From: Candidatus Scalindua sp. SCAELEC01
GTDB taxonomy: Bacteria > Planctomycetota > Brocadiia > Brocadiales > Scalinduaceae
Direction: 5' to 3'
DNA length: 64,000 nucleotides
Assembly (NCBI GenBank): GCA_004282745.1
Contig: SHMT01000015.1
Span: 1 to 64,000, forward strand
The notes beneath the pieces are model-generated. The model ran no database searches and was not told where the DNA came from. It was given only the letters and a program-made list of their open reading frames with translations. A program made the position numbers and the translations under genes. This document shows, one piece after another, positions 20,275-29,744 of this stretch (the stretch's first letter is position 1; every line of letters begins with the position of its first letter).

Positions 20275-20534
20275 TCTAACTTAATGCAAAACTCGACGAA
20301 GTGTCAGCATAAAAAACATAAGAGGAAAACGGTATGAGAAACAGATGAGTTCGCAGTTGAGACTATACGGTAACTCGACCATTACGATCCCTAAAATGTG
20401 CCACACTCCTTCAAAACATTTAGGAACTTAGAGAACTACTAAAGATCCAAGTTTCTTACAGAACCTTAATGACAACCTCTATTATATTCTATAGAAATTG
20501 ATATTTTTTCAATACAGGGTGGAAGGTAAACATA

Positions 20535-22076
20535 ATGGGATACTTAAACAAAATAACAAGTCTAGACTCGAAAGATATTATTAAAAATAATGACTTAAAA
20601 ACAACTCGATTACACAGCATCCTGAGAGCTATCAATATCATTAATTCCAAGCTTGACTTAAACCATGTCTTAAAACAGGTTATTCAACATGCATTACGAC
20701 TAACAAATTCTGTTGCCGCATCAATTATCCTTGAGACCGAATCTGACACTGATCTGGTTATCGCTTACTCGACCGATTTAAAATCAAAGATACGATTTCC
20801 CAGGAAGAGGAGTATTGCTGGCTCATGTATTGATTCGGGGCAAATAAAAGTTATTTACGAACCAAAAAACCCGCAACAAAAAGAGATTGAGAGGCTTGCT
20901 GGCTTTAAAACGAAGAGCATCTTATCTGTGCCATTAAGTATTAAGGGTAAGACCATCGGTTGCATTGAACTGATAAACAAGCAAGATAACTCTCTTTTTA
21001 ACGACGAAGATATCACCGTTGCAGCCATAATGAGTAACCTTGCCGCCGTATCAATAAGGAATGCAGAAGTCCATGAGAAACTGCAGACTACTAATTTAGC
21101 CTTGCAATCCCAACTCCCTTCAGGAGACAGAATCATTGGCACGAACCAAGAAGTACAAAAAATCTTCAAGACTATCAACAAACTCAAAGATGCAAAAATA
21201 ACGGTCATGATTCTGGGAGAGTCAGGTACTGGAAAGGGTGTGCTTGCACGAGCCATTCATGAACAAAGCGATCGGAAAAATCACCCTTTCATAACCGTTA
21301 ACTGTTCAGCATTTGCACAACAACTACTTGAAAGCGAGCTTTTCGGGCACGAAAAAGGAGCCTTTACGGGAGCTGACAAATTAAAGAAAGGGAGATTTGA
21401 ACTTGCCCATGGAGGAACCGTTTTTTTAGACGAAATTGGAGAAATGGATGCATCACTCCAACCCAAACTTTTGAGGGTACTTCACGATAAAGAGTTTGAG
21501 CGAGTGGGAGGCACAGAGACCTTAACAACAGACGTCCGCATAATATCGGCAACTAATGCCAACCTAGAGGAGGCGATAGAGCAGAAATCATTTAGAAAAG
21601 ACCTTTACTTTAGGTTAAAGGGCATTGTCTTCAACTTGCCTCCATTAAGAGAGAGAAGGGAAGATATATCAAATCTGGCTGAATTTTTCCTTCAAAAATT
21701 CCGTATAGAACTGAACAGACCTTTACATGGATTTGATACTGAGAGTATGAATGCCCTACAGGGATATGACTATCCTGGGAATATCAGAGAATTGGAAAAT
21801 ATCGTTGAGAGAGCAGTAGTTTTGGCTGAGGATGAAGTGATCCACGTAAGTGATTTACCTGATGAAATTAAGCATCGAAAGTATCGGGTAAGCACACCGG
21901 TTACGACAAGCGAAAAGACGGTATCTTTTTGTAAGACGGAGAAGGAAACAATCCTTGAAACATTAGAGGAGTGTGGTTGGAATCAAAGCATGACAGCACG
22001 CTTATTAGGAATTACCCGTAACAAGTTGCGGTATCGCTTAAAAAAATATCATCTGACAGATCCGGAAGAGAATTAA
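20535..22076 (+). CDS. GAF-domain sigma-54-dependent transcriptional activator
   Basis: 513 residues with the NtrC-family order. An N-terminal GAF sensor domain (about 25-175, ending [17 protein letters not shown]) is followed by an AAA+ domain (about 195-430) and a Fis-type helix-turn-helix (about 465-510). The AAA+ domain has Walker A GESGTGKG, the sigma-54 contact loop [15 protein letters not shown], Walker [13 protein letters not shown] and a PGNIREL motif. The C-terminal [20 protein letters not shown] is typical. It should open sigma-54 promoters in response to a small-molecule or redox cue sensed by GAF. GGAAGG lies about 10 bases upstream of the start. The target promoters are not visible nearby. 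Confidence 0.93.
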   Translation: MGYLNKITSLDSKDIIKNNDLKTTRLHSILRAINIINSKLDLNHVLKQVIQHALRLTNSVAASIILETESDTDLVIAYSTDLKSKIRFPRKRSIAGSCIDSGQIKVIYEPKNPQQKEIERLAGFKTKSILSVPLSIKGKTIGCIELINKQDNSLFNDEDITVAAIMSNLAAVSIRNAEVHEKLQTTNLALQSQLPSGDRIIGTNQEVQKIFKTINKLKDAKITVMILGESGTGKGVLARAIHEQSDRKNHPFITVNCSAFAQQLLESELFGHEKGAFTGADKLKKGRFELAHGGTVFLDEIGEMDASLQPKLLRVLHDKEFERVGGTETLTTDVRIISATNANLEEAIEQKSFRKDLYFRLKGIVFNLPPLRERREDISNLAEFFLQKFRIELNRPLHGFDTESMNALQGYDYPGNIRELENIVERAVVLAEDEVIHVSDLPDEIKHRKYRVSTPVTTSEKTVSFCKTEKETILETLEECGWNQSMTARLLGITRNKLRYRLKKYHLTDPEEN

Positions 22077-22104
22077 ATTTTCTCCCTGTCACAGGATAGC
22101 CCTT

Positions 22105-22160
22105 TTATAAAACTGATTTAGTTTTCGGTTTTGCCCGTCCCCGCCAGAAAGAGCATCGCC
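22105..22160 (+). repeat. Fragment of the TATACT-ended repeat (copy D)
   Basis: AAAACTGATTTAGTTTTCGG followed by TTTGCCCGTCCCCGCCAGAA and GAGCATCGCCCGCCCG closely matches positions 44070-44125 of copy B. The right half is missing. It sits between two convergent genes (activator ending 22076, MBL ending 22168). Confidence 0.65.
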
Positions 22161-22167
22161 CGCCCGG

Positions 22168-23001
22168 TCAAAGAGTTATTTCCATTCCTTCAAAGGCCGC
22201 GTACGATTCCCTAAACCTTTTTTGAGTCTGGCTTTCCAATCTATCGATAAACCCGTCATCATGAGAAGGGTCATGGTGAAATAAAATTAACTTTTTCACC
22301 TTCGCAGCCTTTGCTATTTTTACCCCCTGAAGCCACGTTGAATGTCCCCATCCCACCTTTGGAGCACCGACTCTCCCCGCATATTCTTCATCGGTATAAT
22401 TACAATCGTAGACAAGAACATCTGCCCTTGATGAGAGATTAAGTAACGACACATCTATTTGATCTGAATGTTCGGTATCTGTGGCATAGACAAAAGATTT
22501 CCCCCTATACTCTATTCGGTATCCTAAGCAGCCACCAGGATGTCTCAAGTGACCAAACTTGATAGTAATATTTCCCACGCGAAAACTACTCTTTTTGTTA
22601 ACCTCATGAAACCCAATATCTGCGGCGAGCTCTTGTAATGTTAAGGGGAAATAGGGGAACATCAACTGTGTCGCAAATAACTGCTCCAATGTCCCATCAA
22701 GTTTTGATTTGCCAATCAAGGTAATTGAATAATCTTTATTAAATATTGGACTAAAGAATGGAAACCCTTCGATGTGGTCATAGTGAAAATGTGAAAACAA
22801 GATGTTAATGTGTCGGGGTTTCTCTTTCAGTAGCGTATTGCCTAATTCCCTAATACCGGTACCGGCATCCAAAATCAATATTTCATCCCCGCATCTCACC
22901 TCAATACAGGCGGTATTACCTCCGTATTTAACGGTACCTTTCCCTGGTGTTGCGATGCTCCCTCTTACACCCCAAAATCGAATATACATCTTGCCAAACA
23001 T
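22168..23001 (-). CDS. MBL-fold metal-dependent hydrolase
   Basis: 277 residues. It opens with IRFWGVRGSIATPG and KYGGNTACIEV, then shows the metallo-beta-lactamase signature LFSHFHYDHIEGFPFF (HxHxDH), RHPGGCLGYRI, FVYATDTEHSD (Asp ligand) and LILFHHDPSHDDG (His ligand). This subgroup resembles RNase Z-like and cyclic-nucleotide or phosphodiesterase-like hydrolases. The first ATG of the cluster (23001) is used; a second ATG at 22989 is also possible. The cytosolic substrate is unknown. Its 3' end faces the activator gene, with a repeat fragment between. The downstream RNase T2 remnant and malQ are not obviously connected. Confidence 0.88.
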   Translation of the reverse strand: MFGKMYIRFWGVRGSIATPGKGTVKYGGNTACIEVRCGDEILILDAGTGIRELGNTLLKEKPRHINILFSHFHYDHIEGFPFFSPIFNKDYSITLIGKSKLDGTLEQLFATQLMFPYFPLTLQELAADIGFHEVNKKSSFRVGNITIKFGHLRHPGGCLGYRIEYRGKSFVYATDTEHSDQIDVSLLNLSSRADVLVYDCNYTDEEYAGRVGAPKVGWGHSTWLQGVKIAKAAKVKKLILFHHDPSHDDGFIDRLESQTQKRFRESYAAFEGMEITL

Positions 23002-23223
23002 CTTCCAATGACCCTCACATCAATTAAAGTATTTTTTATCCATACAGGTCTTTTGCAATAAAAAAAACATCTCTGTGCACCACACTCATCACAATTACAA
23101 TACTATTTTCAGTTGATCAATAGAGTACCGATTTATTGTAGTAAAGAATGTGTGACTATAGCATACCAAAGAACTCCGGGCAACTCTTAATCATGTGAGC
23201 TGCAACCTAGTCCCTTAATTTGT

Positions 23224-23574
23224 GTGGATTTATTTCTCTTTCGGGTCTCATTTGACAAGGCTTCACCCAGGGAGCTATGGGTTCCTCTCTCATGCGGTAC
23301 GCTGTTTGTTGGTTGTCGTGAACAGACGATACGAGACTCACCTACTGCAAATGGTTCCAATTATCTGCTGGCATTGATCTGGCAGCCCGCTTTTTGTGAG
23401 ACCCATCAGCGGAAGGCAGAGTGTAAAAAAAACCGGAGTGGTGACCGCTTTGATGCAGACCACTTTACCCTGCACGGCCTCTGGTCTCAACCGAAGAGTA
23501 ATACCTATTGCAGCATCAGCAATCCGAATTCTGAATTTGTATTATGCCCTTCCATATATCTCTGTCATCTCTGA
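23224..23574 (+). pseudogene. Ribonuclease T2-family fragment (5' part only)
   Basis: Within a 116-codon frame, residues around 50-100 read SNYLLALIWQPAFCETHQRK, AECKK, GDRFDADHFTLHGLWSQP and NTYC. This is the first catalytic block of RNase T2 enzymes: Phe-Cys of the first disulphide, then the CAS1 His in FTLHGLWxQ. The second catalytic block (HExxKHGTC) is absent, because homology stops near 23530, where the 3' end of malQ begins on the other strand. The N-terminal part has no clear signal peptide. It is best read as a truncated, inactive gene. It fills most of the 540-base gap 23002-23541. Confidence 0.65.
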
Positions 23575-25041
23575 AAGTTTTTGTATGAGAGCTGGCGTTA
23601 TCTGCTCCTGCATAAACCTCCACTCCCAATTCCCTTTCGGGGTTGAAGGAAGATTCATCCTTGCCGCTTCACCAAGCCCAAGAATGTCCTGCATAGGAAC
23701 GATCACTAAGTTTGCAATGGATCCCATAGCTAGCCGTATCAGTTCCCAATGAACACACTTCTCCGAAACTTTATATCCGAGATAACGGGAGAGCCTTTTT
23801 TTACATTCCGCATCAGCTTCTGTACGAAACCACCCCTTAACCGTATTATTATCATGAGTCCCCGTATATACTACGCAGTTCCTTATGTAATTGTGAGGTG
23901 CGTAAGCGTTTGATGAAACATCATCACCAAAGGCAAAGAGGAGTACTCTCATACCCGGGAAACCAAATAGATTGACGATCTCTCTTACGTCCGGAGTGAT
24001 AACGCCAAGATCCTCTGCAATTATTGGGAGAGAAGGGAAGTGTTTCAAGAGGGTCCTGAAAAAGTCTTTTGCAGGGGCCTTCTCCCATTTCCCGTTTATG
24101 GCGTTCTTTTCGTCTGCCGGGATCTCCCAGTACCCGACAAACCCCCGAAAGTGGTCAAGCCTGAAGAGATGGAACAGTTTTAGGTTGTGCTCCATTCGCT
24201 GTATCCACCACGCATAACGACTATCCTTGAGGACAGCCCAATCATAGACCGGATGTCCCCACAACTGCCCGGTTGAGCTAAAATAGTCGGGTGGTACCCC
24301 CGTAACAGAGAGAGGCTCTCTATTACGATCTAACTTAAAAATCTCTTGATGTGACCAGACATCTGAACTGTCGTAATTTACGTAAATGGGCACATCACCT
24401 ATTATCTGAACATTTCTCTTGCTGCAATACTCTTTAAGCAGATACCACTGCCTGAAAAACAGGTATTGGAAAAACCGCTCTCTTACGATCGACTCTTTTA
24501 ATTTATGTTGCCACTCCTCTATGACTACTGCTCTTCTCTCCCGCAAACCATCCGGCCAACTATTCCATTCATCCCCCTGAAAAACCTCTTTCAGGGCCAT
24601 AAAGAGGGCATAATCACCAAGCCAATAGGAGTTCTCACAACAAAACCTCTGAAATTCTGGGTCTTGCGGCAGCGTCGCTTTCCTTTTTTCATACGCTACC
24701 CCAAGAATCTTATGCTTGTACTTGGTTACTTTTTGGAAATTCACCTTTTTCCTGGGGAATGTGGGTTGCTCAACGATATCAGACTGTGCGAGAAACCCCT
24801 CCTCCACCATTTGCTCAAGTGATACCAGGAGTGGATTCCCGGCGAAGGCTGAATAACTGCTGTAAGGAGAGTTACCATAATGAATACACGTCAGGTTTAG
24901 GGGCAATATCTGCCAGTAATTTTGCCCGGTCTCCCCAAGAAAATCGACAAACGCATACGCAGCCTCTCCCAGATCACCGATACCGCAAGAGGACGGAAGA
25001 GATGTAATATGGAGTAGTATCCCACTCCCTCGACTATCCAC
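23542..25041 (-). CDS. malQ: 4-alpha-glucanotransferase (amylomaltase)
   Basis: 499 residues from GTG 25041, chosen because AAAGGAG lies five bases upstream and overlaps the GH57 stop region. The GH77 signature is complete: SGILLHITSLPSSCGIGDLG, LPLNLTCIHYGNSPYSSYSA, FRLDHFRGFVGYWEIPA (nucleophile Asp), IIAEDLGVITPDV (acid/base Glu) and VYTGTHDNNTVKGW. The enzyme moves maltodextrin segments between alpha-1,4-glucans in the cytosol. The start codon follows the GH57 stop by two bases, so the two are translationally coupled. Length matches the family (about 500). Confidence 0.95.
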   Translation of the reverse strand: MDSRGSGILLHITSLPSSCGIGDLGEAAYAFVDFLGETGQNYWQILPLNLTCIHYGNSPYSSYSAFAGNPLLVSLEQMVEEGFLAQSDIVEQPTFPRKKVNFQKVTKYKHKILGVAYEKRKATLPQDPEFQRFCCENSYWLGDYALFMALKEVFQGDEWNSWPDGLRERRAVVIEEWQHKLKESIVRERFFQYLFFRQWYLLKEYCSKRNVQIIGDVPIYVNYDSSDVWSHQEIFKLDRNREPLSVTGVPPDYFSSTGQLWGHPVYDWAVLKDSRYAWWIQRMEHNLKLFHLFRLDHFRGFVGYWEIPADEKNAINGKWEKAPAKDFFRTLLKHFPSLPIIAEDLGVITPDVREIVNLFGFPGMRVLLFAFGDDVSSNAYAPHNYIRNCVVYTGTHDNNTVKGWFRTEADAECKKRLSRYLGYKVSEKCVHWELIRLAMGSIANLVIVPMQDILGLGEAARMNLPSTPKGNWEWRFMQEQITPALIQKLSEMTEIYGRA

Positions 25042-25043
25042 GT

Positions 25044-27458
25044 TTACTCCTTTATGTTCAAATGAGAACCCAACTTGAGAAATAGCTCCAACCACCTTTT
25101 TGCAATATGGTCCCCACTCTCCGAATTCACCTTCAATGCGCTGAACTCTCTCTCCTTAATGGAGAGATAGACATTCTGGGCCTTCCATAAATCCAGTGGT
25201 AACGACAGGGGCTTTATTAGGTCCAAAACCGTGTTAATATTCTTAAGTTCCCGTATATCTTCCGAGCAATCTTTCAGCCCTTCCATCACAGAACTTATCC
25301 ATGAGCTCACCACAAATCCAACACCCATGGATTCAATATCTACGGCCCAACTCCCCGCATCATCTATCAGTCTCTTCAACTTTTCACAATCCACTTTATT
25401 TTCTTCAAATATCTTTTTCAGATCTCCATTAATAATATATTCAGCCGCTGTAAAAAAAGGACTTGGAAGCGGTTGCCGTAAACTGTGGAAATGGTCCAGA
25501 ATCCCACTGTTCTCATATATATAACGATAAGAAGATTCTACTTCCTCACATTTCACCTGTATTATCTGATTTAATATCTTTTCCTGCTTTTCCTTACAAA
25601 GATCTCTCAGAGAATAGAGAAGTCCGCCAAACTCTTTATGCATAAGTCCTATTACTTCAGAAATATCACCCTTTTCGAAGCATCTCTTTATCCTTTTCTG
25701 CATACGCGAAAACCCATCGTCTCCGACAGAATCTTTTACCCCTGCCGTCACATCCTGGTCTCCCTGGTATAAGGCAGCGTAAGAGATAGTCTCTTCCTCT
25801 CCGGTTATATTGGAGGTTATTTTTGCCTTTCCCAAGATTAATCGCCGTGAACCAACATCAATCTTGTCACTCAGCTCTCTCTCTACCGTATAACAGTACA
25901 TCTCTCCCTTTTCAGGATACTCCTCAAAGAGTGAAGAGATAGCATATTGACCTCCTACCCTGAAGAGGTTGCTCTTTTCCGGTGTGACAAACACCTCATA
26001 CACCTCAGCACCGCTTTTCAATACGTTACTTGGGGCCTTATCCAGATGTCTTAAAAATTCATCTTCTAGAGACACGCCTCGTAACTCCTCCGCATACTGT
26101 ATCGCCCTGGAGGCATACTGCATTATCTGGATAGTCTCAACTCCCGATATATCATCAAAGAACCATCCACAACTCGTATACATCAGCATGGCATTCCTCT
26201 GGATTTCAAGAAGTTTAATGGCCTTTACCATCTCATCCGCTGAAAGTGCTTTTATCGTATGTCTTTTCAGAAAGGCCTCTTTATTCTCAGGTGATCTATC
26301 AAGAATGACCTCAATATACTCGTTTCTCACATCCCATGGATCCTTAAAATATTTTGACCCCACGTCTGAAAAGAGATCAACAAGGGTGTCCCTCAACCAA
26401 TCCATCGCATCCCGCAGTGGTCTCCTCCACTTCTGATTCCACTCACCATTCATACCTGAGTTGCAACCACAATCACCTCTCCATCTTTCAATACCATGAG
26501 CACAACTCCATGAAGAGTTATCAAAAATCTCAACCTGATGAGTTGGCGGATACTTCTCAAGATACTTGCCGTAGTTGGTTATCTCCGCAAGGTTATTTGA
26601 CTCAATATAGTCTAAACAGTAGGCGAGTGCCATCTCACCAAATCTATGGTGGTGGCCAAAGGTCTCTCCATCGGTTGCAACATGAATGATACCGGCACGC
26701 CCTTTACCCTTGCCTGATGCCTTAAGGAGACAACTGGCCAGCTCTTCACCACTTTTGAGAATTTCTCCAAAGGCAATATTGTGAGATATGCCTCCATTAT
26801 AGAAAAATATGTTCATTCCCCTCCCCGTGGGAAATTTGACGAGATAAGGCATCGTGGTATCTATCGATTCATCTGACACATCACGCCATTCACTCTCTCC
26901 TATGAGACGCACCCTTTTTGCCTGCCGGGGTGAAAGGATGGTGAATTGTATCCCTTTCTCACACATAATCTCAAGTGTTTCCAGATCCACCGCAGTCTCC
27001 GGAAGCCACATACCCTCAGGTTTTCTCCCAAACCTCATTTCGAAATCACTGATACCCCAGATCACCTGAGTAATTTTATCCTGGCGGTTCGCAAGAGGCA
27101 TTATCATATGATTATATGCCTGAGCAATTGCATTCCCATGGTCTGAAAACCTTTTTACACTTAATCTATCTGCCTCTAATATGGCTTGATACACATAAGG
27201 AGAATACTTTTGGATCCAGCTCATAAGGGTAGGCCCAAAATTAAAACTTATTTTTTCATAATTATTCACAAGGCGAGCGATTTCCCCATCATCATCGTAC
27301 ATTCTCGTAAAAGCATTCGGGGCATAACACTCCCTATCGATTCTTTCGTTCCAGTTATGGTACGGGTAAGCAGATTCCTGGGTATCTATGCTCTCAAGAT
27401 ACGGATTCTCTCTCGGGGGTTGATAAAAATGACCGTGTATACACAGATGTTTTTTCAT
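25044..27458 (-). CDS. GH57-family glycoside hydrolase with DUF3536 region
   Basis: 804 residues from ATG 27458. It starts with the family hallmark LCIHGHFYQPPRENPY. YNHMIMPLANRQDKITQVIW, FGRKPEGMWLPETAVD, HVATDGETFGHHHRFGE and SSWSCAHGIERWRGDCGCNS follow, as in DUF3536-type GH57 proteins. GH57 enzymes act on alpha-glucans (alpha-amylase, branching enzyme, amylopullulanase). The exact activity of the DUF3536 group is uncertain. The C-terminal half is mostly helical. It is the first gene of the pair with malQ. Together with glgC at the end of the window it points to storage-glucan metabolism. Confidence 0.9.
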   Translation of the reverse strand: MKKHLCIHGHFYQPPRENPYLESIDTQESAYPYHNWNERIDRECYAPNAFTRMYDDDGEIARLVNNYEKISFNFGPTLMSWIQKYSPYVYQAILEADRLSVKRFSDHGNAIAQAYNHMIMPLANRQDKITQVIWGISDFEMRFGRKPEGMWLPETAVDLETLEIMCEKGIQFTILSPRQAKRVRLIGESEWRDVSDESIDTTMPYLVKFPTGRGMNIFFYNGGISHNIAFGEILKSGEELASCLLKASGKGKGRAGIIHVATDGETFGHHHRFGEMALAYCLDYIESNNLAEITNYGKYLEKYPPTHQVEIFDNSSWSCAHGIERWRGDCGCNSGMNGEWNQKWRRPLRDAMDWLRDTLVDLFSDVGSKYFKDPWDVRNEYIEVILDRSPENKEAFLKRHTIKALSADEMVKAIKLLEIQRNAMLMYTSCGWFFDDISGVETIQIMQYASRAIQYAEELRGVSLEDEFLRHLDKAPSNVLKSGAEVYEVFVTPEKSNLFRVGGQYAISSLFEEYPEKGEMYCYTVERELSDKIDVGSRRLILGKAKITSNITGEEETISYAALYQGDQDVTAGVKDSVGDDGFSRMQKRIKRCFEKGDISEVIGLMHKEFGGLLYSLRDLCKEKQEKILNQIIQVKCEEVESSYRYIYENSGILDHFHSLRQPLPSPFFTAAEYIINGDLKKIFEENKVDCEKLKRLIDDAGSWAVDIESMGVGFVVSSWISSVMEGLKDCSEDIRELKNINTVLDLIKPLSLPLDLWKAQNVYLSIKEREFSALKVNSESGDHIAKRWLELFLKLGSHLNIKE

Positions 27459-28024
27459 GATCAATAATTATACATTGAGCGCTTTTTATTACAAGTGTAT
27501 GTTTTTCGGATAATTCCAGAACAATCTACACTGAAAACATTCACAGCTTTAAAGTCCAGTGATAAACCCGTCTGCTAGACGTTGGGCAGGCCTTAAAATT
27601 GTTTAGTACGTTTTGTCCATAAACTTATTAAAGTCCCCCCTTTGAAGGGCAATGTCATTGAATTAAGGATTAATTTAAGCCTGTAACGAATAACGAATAT
27701 CGAACAAGGAATTTCAAATTATGAAGTTTTTTTATCCTTCTTTTGTTTCGCAGTTTTTACGCTTGTCACAAAAGATAGTAATACGTTCATTATTTGCACT
27801 AATCAGAGGTTCAAGCTTTGACATCGGCTCTTAAAATCATCAATAATCTTATCCTTTTTTCACGTAACCCCTTAAGGGAAACTTTCATCTTGTGTATAAA
27901 ATCAGAACGAGATTCTGCGTTTTGCGCTTCTCCGTTATGAGTTTCTTAACAAAAATATTTTGACCACTCCCTGCTCAAAACATGCGGGGACAAGCTTTGT
28001 CAAAATATTCATTAAAAGAGTTTT

Positions 28025-28204
28025 TCATTCCTGTCCATCTCTCACGGCAATGGTGTTCATCTCAAAATCTATATCCTGGCCCCTCAATCTTGCCAGCTCC
28101 ATCAGCCTGAGTCCCGAACCATACAAAAGCTGGATGAATAAAAGATGGGTCCCCTCAACAAATTGAAAGATTTTTTCCACTTCACTTACCGTTACATTGT
28201 GTGT
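28025..28204 (-). pseudogene. intI: Fragment of an integron integrase (intI)
   Basis: Sixty codons on the minus strand read NVTVSEVEKIFQFVEGTHLL then FIQLLYGSGLRLMELARL, RGQDIDFEMNTIAVRDGQE and stop. This corresponds to the start of the tyrosine-recombinase catalytic domain of IntI proteins (family pattern LxxEV..IL.FLEG.H.L..QLLYGtGmRisE...LRvkDiDf....ivVRdGKG). The first catalytic Arg (GLR) is kept. The frame breaks just where GKGxKDR should follow; a continuation in another frame (GMKNSFN) covers a few residues. The HxxR and Tyr parts are gone, and an in-frame TAA lies just upstream. Orientation is opposite to the cassettes, as in intact integrons. The surrounding gap 27459-28312 shows nothing else certain. 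Confidence 0.7.
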
Positions 28205-28312
28205 CCTTTAAACAATTTTTCTGACTTCCATTCCGTATGTCTTTTTGCTACCATGTTCTAACTTAGAAATAATTTATAACATACGAAAATAAAAATATAG
28301 GAAGTTTAATTT

Positions 28313-28519
28313 ATGAAAATAAACCCAAATTATATAGTAGATGAACATACTCATAGAATTGCGGTTCAACTTGATATTAAAACTTTTGAAAAAATTGAAG
28401 AAATTTTTGAAAATTATGCTCTTTACCATTTAATGCAGGGAGAAGGTAATAATGATGATGAAACATTAGATTTGGAATCAGCTAAAGAGTATTATAAAAC
28501 GCTGGAAAAACAAAAATGA
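28313..28519 (+). CDS. Antitoxin of a RelBE/ParDE-type pair (cassette 1)
   Basis: 68 residues beginning MKINPNYIVDEHTHRIAVQL, a pattern common in short antitoxins linked to RelE-like toxins. The acidic C-terminal half (ESAKEYYKTLEKQK) would wrap the toxin. GGAAG lies eight bases upstream. Its stop overlaps the start of the next frame (ATGA, 28516-28519), the usual coupling of antitoxin and toxin. It is the first gene downstream of the intI fragment, in the place where attI and the first cassette are expected. Confidence 0.65.
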   Translation: MKINPNYIVDEHTHRIAVQLDIKTFEKIEEIFENYALYHLMQGEGNNDDETLDLESAKEYYKTLEKQK

Positions 28520-28644
28520 AAGTTCATTACCGAAAAAAGTTTTTGAAGCAATTATCTAAGATTCCACCTAATTTCAGATCAAAAATAGAAGAATTTGTTT
28601 CGATAAGAATAAAAGCATACTGGAATGTACAACACCAAGTATAA
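28516..28644 (+). pseudogene. Truncated RelE/ParE-like toxin (cassette 1)
   Basis: 42 codons, MKVHYRKKFLKQLSKIPPNF RSKIEEFV and then an unrelated short tail ending at TAA. The start matches RelE-fold toxins (xHYRKxFLKxLxKIPxxxRxKIEEFV), which are normally 80-90 residues. The catalytic C-terminal half is missing. The attC-like site begins six bases after the stop, so the cassette appears to have lost the toxin's second half. The antitoxin alone would then remain functional. Confidence 0.6.
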
Positions 28645-28650
28645 GAAATT

Positions 28651-28770
28651 GCCTAACAAATCAGTAGAGCCAACCCCTATGCCATTTGTGATTCGTTTAT
28701 TTTCAGGTTCTTTGTTTATTTATTTCTATTATTTTGTTTGCCAAACGGGGTAGCTCAGATCCGCATTAAA
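28651..28770 (+). repeat. attC: attC-like recombination site 1
   Basis: Opens with GCCTAAC (R'' consensus RYYYAAC) and contains GAGCCAACCCC near the left and CGGGGTAGCTC near the right. These pair with mismatches like L''/L'. The right core is degenerate (GCATTAAAC instead of GTTRRRY). Length about 120 bases is like Vibrio VCR-type sites. Confidence 0.55.
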
Positions 28771-28797
28771 CCTCTTTAATCTTTCACATCGACAAAT

Positions 28798-29544
28798 ATG
28801 GCACAAATTAACCAATATGAATTAAAAGACTATATTCCAGAAGTTATAGCCCAAACTGTTCGTAAACGTTGTGGATTTGGTTGTGTGAGATGTGGATGTT
28901 CTGTATATCATTATCATCATTTTGACCCACCATTTGAGAGTGCCAAGGGACATAATGCAGAAGGAATCACTCTTTTATGCCCAACGTGTCATCAAGCAGC
29001 TCATAAAGGAATATTATCAAGATCCACCATCGAGGATTTCAATAAAAATCCATATTGTTTAAGAGAAGGATTTTCTCAGTATGCATATGACTTAGAAAAC
29101 TTATCAGAGGTTATTTTGGGCACTATAACCTTTATTGATAATCCCAAAATGATAGAAGCTTTTGGGGAATGCTTGCTTCAAATTGAACCACCAGAAGAGC
29201 TAGGTAGTTATCCTCTGCTTAGTGCTAAATTTTATGATCCATCAGGAAAATTAATAGCTAAAATATGCAGAAATGTGTGGTACGGAAATGCAGAAAACTG
29301 GGACATTAAAAGTGAAGGAAAGAAAGTTACTATTAGAGAGGCCATACGAAAAATTGTACTTATATTGCGATTCGAGGCGCCAAGCAGATTAGTTGTAGAG
29401 AAAATCAACATGTTTTATAAATGGCTAAAGATTATTGGAGTGGAAGGCGAATCAACAAAGGTATATTTGCCAGATGGGAAACTATGGTTTAGCACCAATC
29501 ACATGAGAATGATTGGAAATCGTCATGGTATTGTCTTGGAATGA
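28798..29544 (+). CDS. HNH-type zinc-binding nuclease-like protein (cassette 2)
   Basis: 248 residues. The N-terminal 75 hold KRCGFGCVRCG, YHYHHFDPP and NAEGITLLCPTCHQAAHKG. These give two Cys pairs plus the His-His/Asn/His arrangement of HNH endonucleases with a zinc knuckle. The rest (about 85-248) is a beta-rich domain I do not recognise (KFYDPSGKLIAKICRNVWYG). Single-gene HNH proteins of this layout occur in integron cassettes and defence islands; a DNA-cutting role is inferred only. It has no promoter or strong ribosome-binding site of its own and lies between two attC-like sites, as expected for a cassette gene. Confidence 0.65.
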   Translation: MAQINQYELKDYIPEVIAQTVRKRCGFGCVRCGCSVYHYHHFDPPFESAKGHNAEGITLLCPTCHQAAHKGILSRSTIEDFNKNPYCLREGFSQYAYDLENLSEVILGTITFIDNPKMIEAFGECLLQIEPPEELGSYPLLSAKFYDPSGKLIAKICRNVWYGNAENWDIKSEGKKVTIREAIRKIVLILRFEAPSRLVVEKINMFYKWLKIIGVEGESTKVYLPDGKLWFSTNHMRMIGNRHGIVLE

Positions 29545-29564
29545 TGGAATAATTTAATGCTATG

Positions 29565-29697
29565 GTTTAACAAATTACTACACCCGACCGCCAACAGCGG
29601 TGCGGTTTTTGAAACGTTGTTTTCTGCATAAAGGTTGTCGTTTGCGGAAGACCTTACCCCCGCATGTTGGCGACCGGTGAGTTCAGTGTTATATGAT
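29565..29697 (+). repeat. attC: attC-like recombination site 2
   Basis: Begins GTTTAAC (fits RYYYAAC) and ends AGTGTTATATG. CACCCGACCGCCAACA near the left pairs almost fully with TGTTGGCGACCGGTG near the right, the stem expected between L'' and L'. It lies 20 bases after the HNH gene and 50 bases before the next gene. Confidence 0.65.
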
Positions 29698-29744
29698 AAA
29701 CAAAGCTAGAACCTACTTTAGGTAAATAGTAAAATGGAGAATGT

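Noticed and set aside
27960-28166. Plus-strand 68-codon frame
   Set aside because: It is the antisense of the integrase fragment, whose minus-strand translation matches IntI.
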